Assembly (NCBI GenBank): GCA_964601325.1
Contig: CAZRNA010000019.1
Coordinates: 1 to 23,940, forward strand
Direction of reading: 5' to 3'
From: CAVPLU01 sp964601325
Lineage (GTDB): Archaea > Thermoproteota > Bathyarchaeia > 40CM-2-53-6
Length of the DNA stretch: 23,940 nucleotides
The position numbers were made by a program, and so were the translations under genes. Below, piece after piece: positions 15,433-22,392 of this stretch. Below the pieces are notes generated by a model, which was not told the origin of the DNA, did not search any database, and saw only the letters and a program-made list of their open reading frames with translations. The stretch's first letter is position 1. Each line of letters begins with the position of its first letter.

Positions 15433-16428
15433 ATGGGTAAGCTTGGACCGAAGGAATTGTCGGCGGTCATCAGATGCATCAAAGGAGATTCCTCAATCCT
15501 AGTCCCTCCGAGGCTCGGATTCGATTCCGGAGTACAGAAGATTACTGACGATCTCTGCCTGGTAATATCGACAGACCCTTGCGTCGGCGTTCCCAAGGCC
15601 TGGTTCGGATGGCTACTCACCCACTACGCTGCATCGGATGTCGCAGTCTTCGGAGTGAAGCCTCAATTCTGCACCGTGAATCTGCTCGGCCCTCCCAATA
15701 CCCCGACACACGTCTTTGAGACTGTCATGAGACAGACATGTCACGCCACTAACGAGCTTGGCATGCAGATAGTTACGGGACACACTGGAACATACGAAGG
15801 CATGAGCGACCTGATCGGAGTATGCACGGCATATGGACTTGCCCCATTCAGAGACATAATCACTCCCGCGGGGGCAAGACCGAGCGACAGAATACTCTGC
15901 ACAAAGCACATCGGTCTCGAGACAATCGCCACATTCTCGCAGATGCGGAGGAACCTTGCGAGTAGACTTTTCGGGAAATCTGAGGCAGCTCGACTCAGTC
16001 GGCAGTTCCAGTTTCAATCTTGCGTGAGAGAAGCATTGGCGCTCTCAAAGATCCCCGGAGTCCACGCGATGCATGATGCCGCTGAAGGAGGCTTGGTTTC
16101 AGCACTCAATGAGATGGCCGAAGCATCCAAGACTGGGTTCTCCTTGGATTTCGCAGCGCTCCCAATCCCGAGCGAGGTTGACGTCTTGGTTCGACGCTTT
16201 CGGCTCTCAACGGAAGAATTGATGTCAATGTCATCGACTGGTACTCTCGTTGCCGCTTTGGACCCACATGCTGAGCATAGAGTTTTGCGCCGACTCTCAG
16301 AACTAAAGATATCAAGCCGCATCATAGGCACTTTCTCTCAGTATAGGAAACGGAGAGTCAAGAAAGACCTCAGAGAGAGTGCTTTTCCCGACAGCCCTCA
16401 AGACCCGTTCGGCAAGATCTGTGGCTAG
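15433..16428 (+). CDS. AIR synthase-related (PurM-like, HypE/ThiL superfamily) protein
   Basis: About 331 residues from ATG at 15433, preceded by GGAAGGTG; a GTG at 15412 would add seven residues. Seen: MGKLGPKELSAVI, LGFDSGVQ, DDLCLVISTDPCVG, an HYAASDVAVFGVKPQ block (like the SDxAxxGAxP of ThiL/HypE), GHTGTYEG, MHDAAEGGLVSALNEMAE (ATP-binding helix region) and a C-terminal STGTLVAAL strand. This is the two-domain ATP-binding PurM fold. It lacks a C-terminal Cys like that of HypE; the end reads DPFGKICG. Function is unknown. It lies 149 bases after thiT on the same strand, so a thiamine-phosphate kinase-like role is possible, but a separate transcript is equally likely. Confidence 0.8.
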   Translation: MGKLGPKELSAVIRCIKGDSSILVPPRLGFDSGVQKITDDLCLVISTDPCVGVPKAWFGWLLTHYAASDVAVFGVKPQFCTVNLLGPPNTPTHVFETVMRQTCHATNELGMQIVTGHTGTYEGMSDLIGVCTAYGLAPFRDIITPAGARPSDRILCTKHIGLETIATFSQMRRNLASRLFGKSEAARLSRQFQFQSCVREALALSKIPGVHAMHDAAEGGLVSALNEMAEASKTGFSLDFAALPIPSEVDVLVRRFRLSTEELMSMSSTGTLVAALDPHAEHRVLRRLSELKISSRIIGTFSQYRKRRVKKDLRESAFPDSPQDPFGKICG

Positions 16429-16541
16429 TCCGACCCGCGCAACACTTTGACGTGCTTTGATCATTGAGGCAGGCGCAAGAACAAGCTTATGAAGAATGCA
16501 AAGAATACTACGAGTCATCGCCTGAATTGAGGTAGACGAGA

Positions 16542-17684
16542 GTGGACTTCGCTCTTACCGGTGAACAGGAACTATTCCGACGGACTGTGCACGAGTTCGC
16601 GCAGAAAGAGATCGCTCCGAAGATCCGCGAGTATGAACGAAAGGGCCAATTTCCGTGGGACCTCTACCGCAAGATGGGAAAGGCTGGCTTGCTTGGTCTG
16701 AGACTGCCCAAGGAATACGGCGGTCAAGAAGCAGATGCGACAACTATGGCAATCGCCGTCGAAGAGCTGGCCCGGGCAGGCTGGCAGATACCCCTTGGCG
16801 ACATCATGGCTGAGATACTCTACCTGCATGGGTCACGACAGCTGAAGGAGAAGTGGCTGCGCGCGCTCGCTGCCGGCGAGAAGATGCTCGGCATCGCTTC
16901 AACGGAACCCGGTGTTGGTTCGGACGCAGGATCGATCTCAACCCGAGCTGTGAAGAAAGGTGATGAGTATGTGATCAACGGCGAGAAACAATGCATCACA
17001 GGCATCAACGAATGCGGAGCATTTTGTCTCATGGCGAGAACAGGGCAGAGGAGTGACGCAAAAGGTGTCAGCATGCTCCTTGTCGAAACCGATCGCCCGG
17101 GGTTCGAGAAGTATCTGTTTGACGCTCTCGGATGGAGGCTGTTCTCGTTCGGGGGATTCGTACTCAAGGACGTTGCCGTGCCCACGGGCAACCTGATCGG
17201 TGAGGAGAACAAGGGTTTCTATTACGTCATGGAAACTTTCGACCTAATGCGTGCATTTATCGCCCTCTGGACGGTCGGAATGGCCGAGGCCGCACTTGAT
17301 GAGTCAATAGAATACGTGAAACAAAGGAAAGCCTTTGGAAGCCCAATTGGCAAGTATGAATCAGTTCAATTTCGAATAGCCGAAGACTACACGACACTTC
17401 AGGCAGCCAGGCTCCTTTGCTACAGGACATTTTGGTTGAAGGACAGGAAGCAACCGTTCACAAGAGAGTCCGCCATGATAAAATTCTGGGTTCCTCAGGT
17501 AGCCTTCAGCGTCGTGAACGACTGTATACAGAACCGCGGAGCAGTGGGCTTCACAACAGAGACTCTAGACGAATACCGCTTGAGAGAAATCAGAGGATCA
17601 ATGATCGGCGACGGCACAACCGACATCATGAAGATAATTGTTGCAAGAGAGATTCTAGGCAAAGAGTTCATCCCCTACCGTTAG
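16542..17684 (+). CDS. acyl-CoA dehydrogenase family protein
   Basis: 380 residues, the usual length. The N-terminal helical domain has MDFALTGEQELFRRTVHEFA and GLLGLRLPKEYGG. The mid beta domain has ASTEPGVGSDAGSISTRA (substrate/FAD loop) and INGEKQCITG. The C-terminal helices have RKAFGSPIGKYESVQFRIAEDY, a typical FAD-binding block, and end near IGDGTTDIMK. It would oxidise an acyl-CoA at the alpha-beta bond, passing electrons to an ETF-type acceptor. In medium-chain enzymes the base is the Glu of YEGT; here that position is Asp (IGDGT), and the alternative isovaleryl-type Glu position (LER) reads LMR. The exact substrate is unknown. GTG at 16542, GAGGT about 10 bases upstream. taw1 starts 8 bases after its stop. 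Confidence 0.93.
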   Translation: MDFALTGEQELFRRTVHEFAQKEIAPKIREYERKGQFPWDLYRKMGKAGLLGLRLPKEYGGQEADATTMAIAVEELARAGWQIPLGDIMAEILYLHGSRQLKEKWLRALAAGEKMLGIASTEPGVGSDAGSISTRAVKKGDEYVINGEKQCITGINECGAFCLMARTGQRSDAKGVSMLLVETDRPGFEKYLFDALGWRLFSFGGFVLKDVAVPTGNLIGEENKGFYYVMETFDLMRAFIALWTVGMAEAALDESIEYVKQRKAFGSPIGKYESVQFRIAEDYTTLQAARLLCYRTFWLKDRKQPFTRESAMIKFWVPQVAFSVVNDCIQNRGAVGFTTETLDEYRLREIRGSMIGDGTTDIMKIIVAREILGKEFIPYR

Positions 17685-17691
17685 AGGGCAC

Positions 17692-18756
17692 ATGGCAAAG
17701 TCTCCTGCCAAGCCTAGTCAACTGGTCGTCGGCAGATCCCTGCATGACGCGAGGGCTCGAGGTAGAATGATACTGCGATCTTCACTTGCCCAGACAGGCT
17801 CAAGTTTTCGTCCGGTCACGGCGCGAAGATATCTCAGGGCAGGCTACAGGTTGATTGGGACGCACTCGGGCATTCAGATTTGCAGATGGACCCAGGCTGC
17901 ACTCAAGGGACGCAGGCTGTGCTACAAGAGATGGTATGGTATCCGAAGTCACAGGTGCCTGCAGTTTACTCCCTCCCTGCAGTTCTGTAACTTGCGCTGC
18001 GTCTTCTGCTGGCGTTTCCACACAACTGAACGATTCAAGTCCGAACATGCTTGGGATCCTCCCGACTTGATTCTGGATGACGCTATTGAGGCGCAACGGA
18101 AACTCCTGACTGGTTTCAAGGCCAATCCACATGTTACGCAGAAGTTGTTCGAAGAATCGACGAATCCGACCAACGTTGCAATCTCTCTTGACGGTGAGCC
18201 CACTCTCTATCCATTCATCGAGCCTCTCGTCCGGGAGATCGCTCGAAGGGGAATGTCTTCTTTCCTCGTGACTAATGGTACTATGCCCAATAGGCTTGAG
18301 GAAATGATAGAGCACCAGACAGAGCCAACAAACCTGTACCTGAGCCTGTGCGGCCCCGACGCTCAGACCTACGAAAGCGTGACACATCCAATGATTCCTG
18401 ATGTGTGGCAGAGGGTTCTAACATCTCTTCGATTGATGGATCGCTTCAAGCACGCCCGAACGATCGTGAGGCTCACACTAGTGAAAGGTCAGAATATGCA
18501 TGACCCGGCGGGGTACTCGAAACTTGCAATGGAAGCTCCGCCGGACATTATCGAGCTCAAAGGATACAGTTGGCTAGGAGAATCGAAGCAACGGCTTCCG
18601 ATCAATGCGATGCCATATCAATCTGAAATTAGAGAATTTGCGAAGGAAATCGCGAAGGCCACGGGATATGAACTAGTCGCCGAAGACGCGGTGAGTAGGG
18701 TCGCTCTCCTTGCACGAGACGCACATGCTGTAGGCCTCTCGCTTGACCCGCAATGA
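17692..18756 (+). CDS. taw1: 4-demethylwyosine synthase (archaeal TYW1), radical SAM
   Basis: 354 residues. It condenses N1-methylguanosine-37 of tRNA-Phe with pyruvate to the tricyclic imG-14. The two cluster sets are visible: C64, C77 and C89 (ICRW, LCYK, HRCLQ) for the auxiliary [4Fe-4S] cluster, and the radical-SAM loop CNLRCVFC (C99, C103, C106). Lys79 in CYK is the family lysine thought to bind pyruvate. AISLDGEPTLYP, SSFLVTNGT, LYLSLCGPD, IVRLTLVKGQNM and ELKGYSW are diagnostic Taw1 blocks. The first ~48 residues before AGYRLIGTHSG are basic and longer than usual. ATG at 17692 has GAGGG four bases upstream. It is followed 36 bases on by trm5, which makes its substrate. Confidence 0.95.
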   Translation: MAKSPAKPSQLVVGRSLHDARARGRMILRSSLAQTGSSFRPVTARRYLRAGYRLIGTHSGIQICRWTQAALKGRRLCYKRWYGIRSHRCLQFTPSLQFCNLRCVFCWRFHTTERFKSEHAWDPPDLILDDAIEAQRKLLTGFKANPHVTQKLFEESTNPTNVAISLDGEPTLYPFIEPLVREIARRGMSSFLVTNGTMPNRLEEMIEHQTEPTNLYLSLCGPDAQTYESVTHPMIPDVWQRVLTSLRLMDRFKHARTIVRLTLVKGQNMHDPAGYSKLAMEAPPDIIELKGYSWLGESKQRLPINAMPYQSEIREFAKEIAKATGYELVAEDAVSRVALLARDAHAVGLSLDPQ

Positions 18757-18792
18757 GGGTTAGACCTCAGGAGTAACGCAGAGCGTTCTGCA

Positions 18793-19635
18793 ATGAGACT
18801 TCTCGCAAAGTCCGCCATAGGGCACTTGGATGCCCAACAGCTTGCTCGCCTAACGAAGGGTGTTGACATTATTGGAGACATAGCTATCCTGAAGGTTCCC
18901 GATGAGTTCCAAGGTGTGAAGCATCGTATCGCTGAGAGCTTACTTGACCTTGCGCCTAATCTTCGAGTGGTCCTAGAGCAGATTGCTCCAGTTAGTTCGC
19001 AATTTCGAACTCGCAAGCTCGAATGGTTGGCGGGCGAGGACCGGACCGAGACCGTGCACAGTGAGTTTGGGTGTCACTACAGGGTCAACGTAGATACGAT
19101 GTATTTCTCGCCGAGACTGAGCCGCGAGCGGAAGCGAATAGCGGACCTCGTCTCCACTGGGGAGTGCGTTGTGAACTTCTTCGCTGGTGTGGGATCCTTC
19201 TCAATCATGATCGCGAGGCACTCGCACGCGTCGAGGATTTACTCTCTTGACATCAACCCGGCTGCTGTTCGCTATCATGCCATGAACAACATTCTCAATG
19301 GAGTGCAAGATGTGATAGATCTGATCTGCGGGGACGCGAACCGCTTAGTTGCGACCTCACTTGTGGAACGCGCTGACCGGGTCTTGCTGCCGCTTCCGGA
19401 ACTGGCGTTCGAATCTCTTCCAACCGCCAAGAGGGCGCTTAGGAATGAAAGTGGTGTGGTGCATTGTTATGTTTTCGTCGACTCAGGTCGAAGATCAGAA
19501 GCTGGCAAGAAGGCATTGTCGGAGATTAGACCAGTGCTCGGGCGGATGGGCGTCTTGGGAGAGACTACGGAGGCACATGTGGTCAGAAGTGTGGGTCCCT
19601 GTCGCTACCAAGTTTGCTTGGACATATGCATTTGA
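18793..19635 (+). CDS. trm5: Trm5-family tRNA(Phe) G37 N1-methyltransferase, D1-less form
   Basis: 280 residues; SAM-dependent class-I methyltransferase. Seen: an N-terminal region (1-100) then YFSPRLSRERKRIADLV, the Trm5/Taw2 PRxxxER block; motif I VVNFFAGVGSFSI (127-138); SLDINPAAV (151-159); ADRVLLPLPELAFESLP (194-210); and HCYVF (224-228). The LP.LAFE and HxY elements fit Trm5 better than Taw2, which is a close relative. Where many Trm5 proteins read MNLP, this one reads LPLP, losing the Asn. It is shorter than ~330-residue Trm5b and appears to lack the D1 domain that recognises the tRNA elbow. Placed directly after taw1, it likely makes m1G37 for it. Taw2 activity cannot be excluded. Confidence 0.85.
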   Translation: MRLLAKSAIGHLDAQQLARLTKGVDIIGDIAILKVPDEFQGVKHRIAESLLDLAPNLRVVLEQIAPVSSQFRTRKLEWLAGEDRTETVHSEFGCHYRVNVDTMYFSPRLSRERKRIADLVSTGECVVNFFAGVGSFSIMIARHSHASRIYSLDINPAAVRYHAMNNILNGVQDVIDLICGDANRLVATSLVERADRVLLPLPELAFESLPTAKRALRNESGVVHCYVFVDSGRRSEAGKKALSEIRPVLGRMGVLGETTEAHVVRSVGPCRYQVCLDICI

Positions 19636-19645
19636 GGAAAGAGAG

Positions 19646-19951
19646 TTATGGGCCTATCGTAGCGTCGCAAACCACTTCTATCTTCGTACCAACGCGTCTG
19701 CCGAAGTACCAGACCTCAGCCACGCCACCATATGCTTGGGCCCAAAGCTTGAGGACCTCCCTGTCGCCAGGCCTGAGCCTGGCTCGTCCGCTTTTTACTT
19801 GAATCATGCGGACCATTCTGCCCTTTCCCGCGAAAACATCCACAGGCCCGTGGGATGCCGCGCTTCTGCTACAGTACCATCCCTCGTGCCTCAACTTTTT
19901 GAGCACTTGGTACTCTCTGCTTCTCCCTCGCGCATACGCAGTGGAGACCAT
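19646..19951 (-). CDS. Hjc-like PD-(D/E)XK nuclease family protein
   Basis: 101 residues. ARGRSREYQVLKKLRHEGWY resembles the RGxxxEr start of archaeal Holliday-junction resolvases, with SRSAASHGPVDVFA supplying the catalytic Asp and MIQVKSGRARL the lysine strand. The third metal ligand, normally E in ExK, is Gln here (QVK), a variant seen in a small archaeal resolvase-like subgroup as far as I recall. Activity may therefore differ from Hjc. It is convergent with trm5 (10 bases apart). The start codon at 19951 is ATG. The upstream 200 bases (19952-20152) show no RNA gene I can support. DNA repair or recombination is the likely area; a degraded function is possible. Confidence 0.75.
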   Translation of the reverse strand: MVSTAYARGRSREYQVLKKLRHEGWYCSRSAASHGPVDVFAGKGRMVRMIQVKSGRARLRPGDREVLKLWAQAYGGVAEVWYFGRRVGTKIEVVCDATIGP

Positions 19952-20152
19952 GTCTCACTAGGTGCAGGTAACTGGTTATGACCATTACGGGCAGGTTCAG
20001 GAATCCGCAATCGTAGGCATCATGCCTGCCGCTCGAACACAGGCGGGGGCCGTCCAAAGGCCGTGTATGTTACCGAACAGCGCAATCAATCTGACAACGG
20101 AATGATGACTACCTTGCCTGTTTGATACAGCAATGACAAATTCGAGGGTGTA

Positions 20153-21895
20153 ATGCATTTTAGCAGTCTCGCGCAAGTGTACCGATGGAGCCCTGTTTTC
20201 ATGCGGCCGGAGATTCGGATGGTTCCTCTAGGAGTCGCCATACTAGTCTTCGTCTCTCTCATTCTCATGCCGGCGCTCGTAGAAGCGCAAGCGTACTCCG
20301 TCTCATTCGCGGTGACAGGGCTTCCCGTTGGAGTAAGAACCCAGTACTATTTGGACGGCGTTGTGAACGGAACCATTGCGGCAAGCGAGACGAAAACTCT
20401 AGACCTATCTTCTGGAGGCATGCACACGCTCAGTGTCGACCTGAACGTGGGTGGCGGAAATGGGACTAGGTATCAGTGCGGGGACAACGTCTGGTCATTT
20501 AGCGGCGAAGGGCTTCACACTTTCGTCTACAAGACGCAATACTATCTCGAAGTCGTTTCTCTCTATGGGTCTCCTTCTGGGAGCGATTGGTACGACGAAG
20601 GCACAACTGCTCAAGCGTTGCTAGCCGCGAACATGACTGCCGGGCCCGAAGGGACCAGATACGTCTTCGTGAAGTGGGAGCAAGATGCCTCTGGACAGGG
20701 AACAGTCTCTGACCCTGTAGTCATGAATCGCCCTAAGAAAGCGGTCGCGCAATGGAAGACGCAATACGATCTCCGAATGTCATACGATCCGGTCGGAGTC
20801 TTCTCGCCCTCGACTCTCTGGTTCGATGCCGACTCCACCGCTGAATTCGTCGCGCCAGAGGGAACAAATGGAACGGATGCTCGACAAGTCTTCGTTGAAT
20901 GGGTCGGGGACTACTCAGGCACTACCGTCCACGGATCGATACATATGGACGGCCCGAAATCCATAACTGCAAAATACAAAGCTCAGTACAAGTTAGGCGT
21001 CGCTTTTGATCCGCCGGAGATCGCGCGAAGGATAGTACTCTCCAATGCAACTTGGTATGATGCAGGTCAGACTGCAACTCTCGGCCCAGTGCCCCAGATC
21101 ATCTCAATTCCCGATAGCTCAGCGCAACGGTTTGCTTGGTTCTCGTGGAACGTCGATGGCATGACTCAGCCCGGAACATCTGTCGAGATCCTCATGAACA
21201 GGCCACATAGTGTGCGATTGATCTATCAGACACAGTACTATCTCCTCGTGACATCTACCCTTGGAGAGCCCACGGGCACAGGATGGTACGTTAGTGGGCA
21301 GAAGGCCAAGTATGGGGTTGCCTACAGCGGATCAGAGTTCCTCGTGAAGCACTCTCTCGCGGGATGGCGCCTCAATTCCTCGAACGTGATCGAGAATGTC
21401 CCTCCGACTGAGACCGAGGTTACAATGGATCGCCCGTACGTGGTCGAAGCACAATGGAATACCGACTATACACCGTTGTGGGTCTTCATTTTTGCCTTGA
21501 TGTCCGCAGTGGTCGTTTCCGCAGGTGTCATAGTTGTCATCGTGAAGCGGCCTGGGTCTCTCGGAAGGCTGCGACTATCGCTTGGGTCGGGCTTGGGAAG
21601 GCGCAAGATTGCGGCTTCAGGCACTGCCGCTCAAGTTCCATTGGTCCCTTGTCAGAAGTGTGGTGCTGGGATTCCGAGCATGGCTGAATACTGCCAAGCT
21701 TGTGGTGCTATTCAAGTACGGGGCCAGACCTCAGCCGCTCATGATCCAGAGAAGCTTGACAATCAGGTTTATGACTACATTGTGAAGCGACGCGGTGAGA
21801 TATCGCTCAGCCAAGCTTCGAAGGATCTAGGTTTTTCCGTGGAGGAACTGAGGCTGTCAACGGAACGGTTGAAAAAGAAAGGGCGACTGGCGTAG
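20153..21895 (+). CDS. secreted-repeat/TM/zinc-ribbon/winged-helix protein (possible membrane sensor-regulator)
   Basis: 580 residues with an unusual order. A signal-type hydrophobic segment lies at about 24-43, with a likely AEAQA-like cleavage near 45. Extracellular beta-rich repeats of about 75-80 residues start at TQY at about 128, 203, 278 (as AQY) and 360, each with WY...G, W...D and MxxP positions, like InlB-type B-repeats. A TM helix spans 441-464, followed by a basic stretch, a zinc ribbon (C500, C503, C514, C517) and a C-terminal winged helix (531-580, LSQASKDLGFSVEELRLSTERLKKKGRLA in two parts). This places a surface domain outside and a DNA-binding-like domain inside. NG[TS] sequons suggest glycosylation. 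ATG at 20153 has GAGGGTG close upstream; ATG at 20201 or 20219 are alternatives. The ligand is unknown. Confidence 0.8.
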   Translation: MHFSSLAQVYRWSPVFMRPEIRMVPLGVAILVFVSLILMPALVEAQAYSVSFAVTGLPVGVRTQYYLDGVVNGTIAASETKTLDLSSGGMHTLSVDLNVGGGNGTRYQCGDNVWSFSGEGLHTFVYKTQYYLEVVSLYGSPSGSDWYDEGTTAQALLAANMTAGPEGTRYVFVKWEQDASGQGTVSDPVVMNRPKKAVAQWKTQYDLRMSYDPVGVFSPSTLWFDADSTAEFVAPEGTNGTDARQVFVEWVGDYSGTTVHGSIHMDGPKSITAKYKAQYKLGVAFDPPEIARRIVLSNATWYDAGQTATLGPVPQIISIPDSSAQRFAWFSWNVDGMTQPGTSVEILMNRPHSVRLIYQTQYYLLVTSTLGEPTGTGWYVSGQKAKYGVAYSGSEFLVKHSLAGWRLNSSNVIENVPPTETEVTMDRPYVVEAQWNTDYTPLWVFIFALMSAVVVSAGVIVVIVKRPGSLGRLRLSLGSGLGRRKIAASGTAAQVPLVPCQKCGAGIPSMAEYCQACGAIQVRGQTSAAHDPEKLDNQVYDYIVKRRGEISLSQASKDLGFSVEELRLSTERLKKKGRLA

Positions 21896-21905
21896 ATAAG
21901 GGGCT

Positions 21906-22283
21906 TCAGCGTCCCTGCTGCCATGCACCGGCACGCGGTGCAAGGCTCCAATAACACTGCGAACATATCGCCAGTTGGCCATAGGGTCTCGTGCAAGAGG
22001 CGCAGATCTGCCTCCCGCACCGAACACAGATGTACGATGCTGGGAGTTCAGGGTGATAGAAGCAGGATCCGACAGTCGTCTGTGGCCGGGCCACCGGCGG
22101 AGAGAGCCGTGGAGCTGCTTGAGCCAGCGGGGTGATCGTCCTGACAACTGGAACAGGCTTTGTGACGCTGCTGGCAGGCTGTATCAATTGCTGGGGTTGA
22201 CTCTCCGAAAAGGAGGTCCCACACATGCTACAGAAGACTGCATCATCAGCGTTCTTGCTTCCACAGGATGAGCACTGGCGCAT
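21906..22283 (-). CDS. zinc-ribbon plus B-box-type zinc finger protein
   Basis: 125 residues. The N-terminal zinc ribbon has C4/C7 and C18/C21. A Pro/Gln-rich linker covers about 25-72. The C-terminal finger has C74-x2-H77-x8-C86-x2-C89-x4-C94-x2-C97-x9-C107-x2-C110, eight ligands in B-box spacing. B-boxes share the cross-brace (treble-clef) style with RING domains and often mediate protein contacts. It starts 110 bases after the end of the E1-like gene on the same strand, so it may belong to that operon and serve as an E3-like or adaptor protein. That is inference only: such fingers also occur in unrelated archaeal membrane proteins, though no TM segment is present here. It is convergent with the sensor-like gene. 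Confidence 0.78.
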   Translation of the reverse strand: MRQCSSCGSKNADDAVFCSMCGTSFSESQPQQLIQPASSVTKPVPVVRTITPLAQAAPRLSPPVARPQTTVGSCFYHPELPASYICVRCGRQICASCTRPYGQLAICSQCYWSLAPRAGAWQQGR

Positions 22284-22392
22284 TGCCTAGACCCACTTTG
22301 GTATCATCTCAGAGACGTAATAACCATTGCTGCGGCAAGTCGCGATCACTCATGGATTGTCCGCCATCATCACGATGCATAATGCACGGCGT

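Noticed and set aside
19349..19981. 210-residue + strand ORF overlapping trm5 and the Hjc-like gene
   Set aside because: It overlaps two genes with clear family motifs and has none itself.
20000..20060. tRNA-like T-loop (GTGTTCGAGC on the minus strand)
   Set aside because: No matching acceptor, D or anticodon arms could be built around it.
20100..20140. C/D-box sRNA-like ATGATGA
   Set aside because: No CTGA D box at a suitable distance; an upstream CTGA is in the wrong order.
22309..22373. C/D-box-like GTGATGA...CTGA on the minus strand between the E1 and B-box genes
   Set aside because: The internal D' is not CTGA, and the last spacer is about 30 bases, too long for an archaeal C/D guide.
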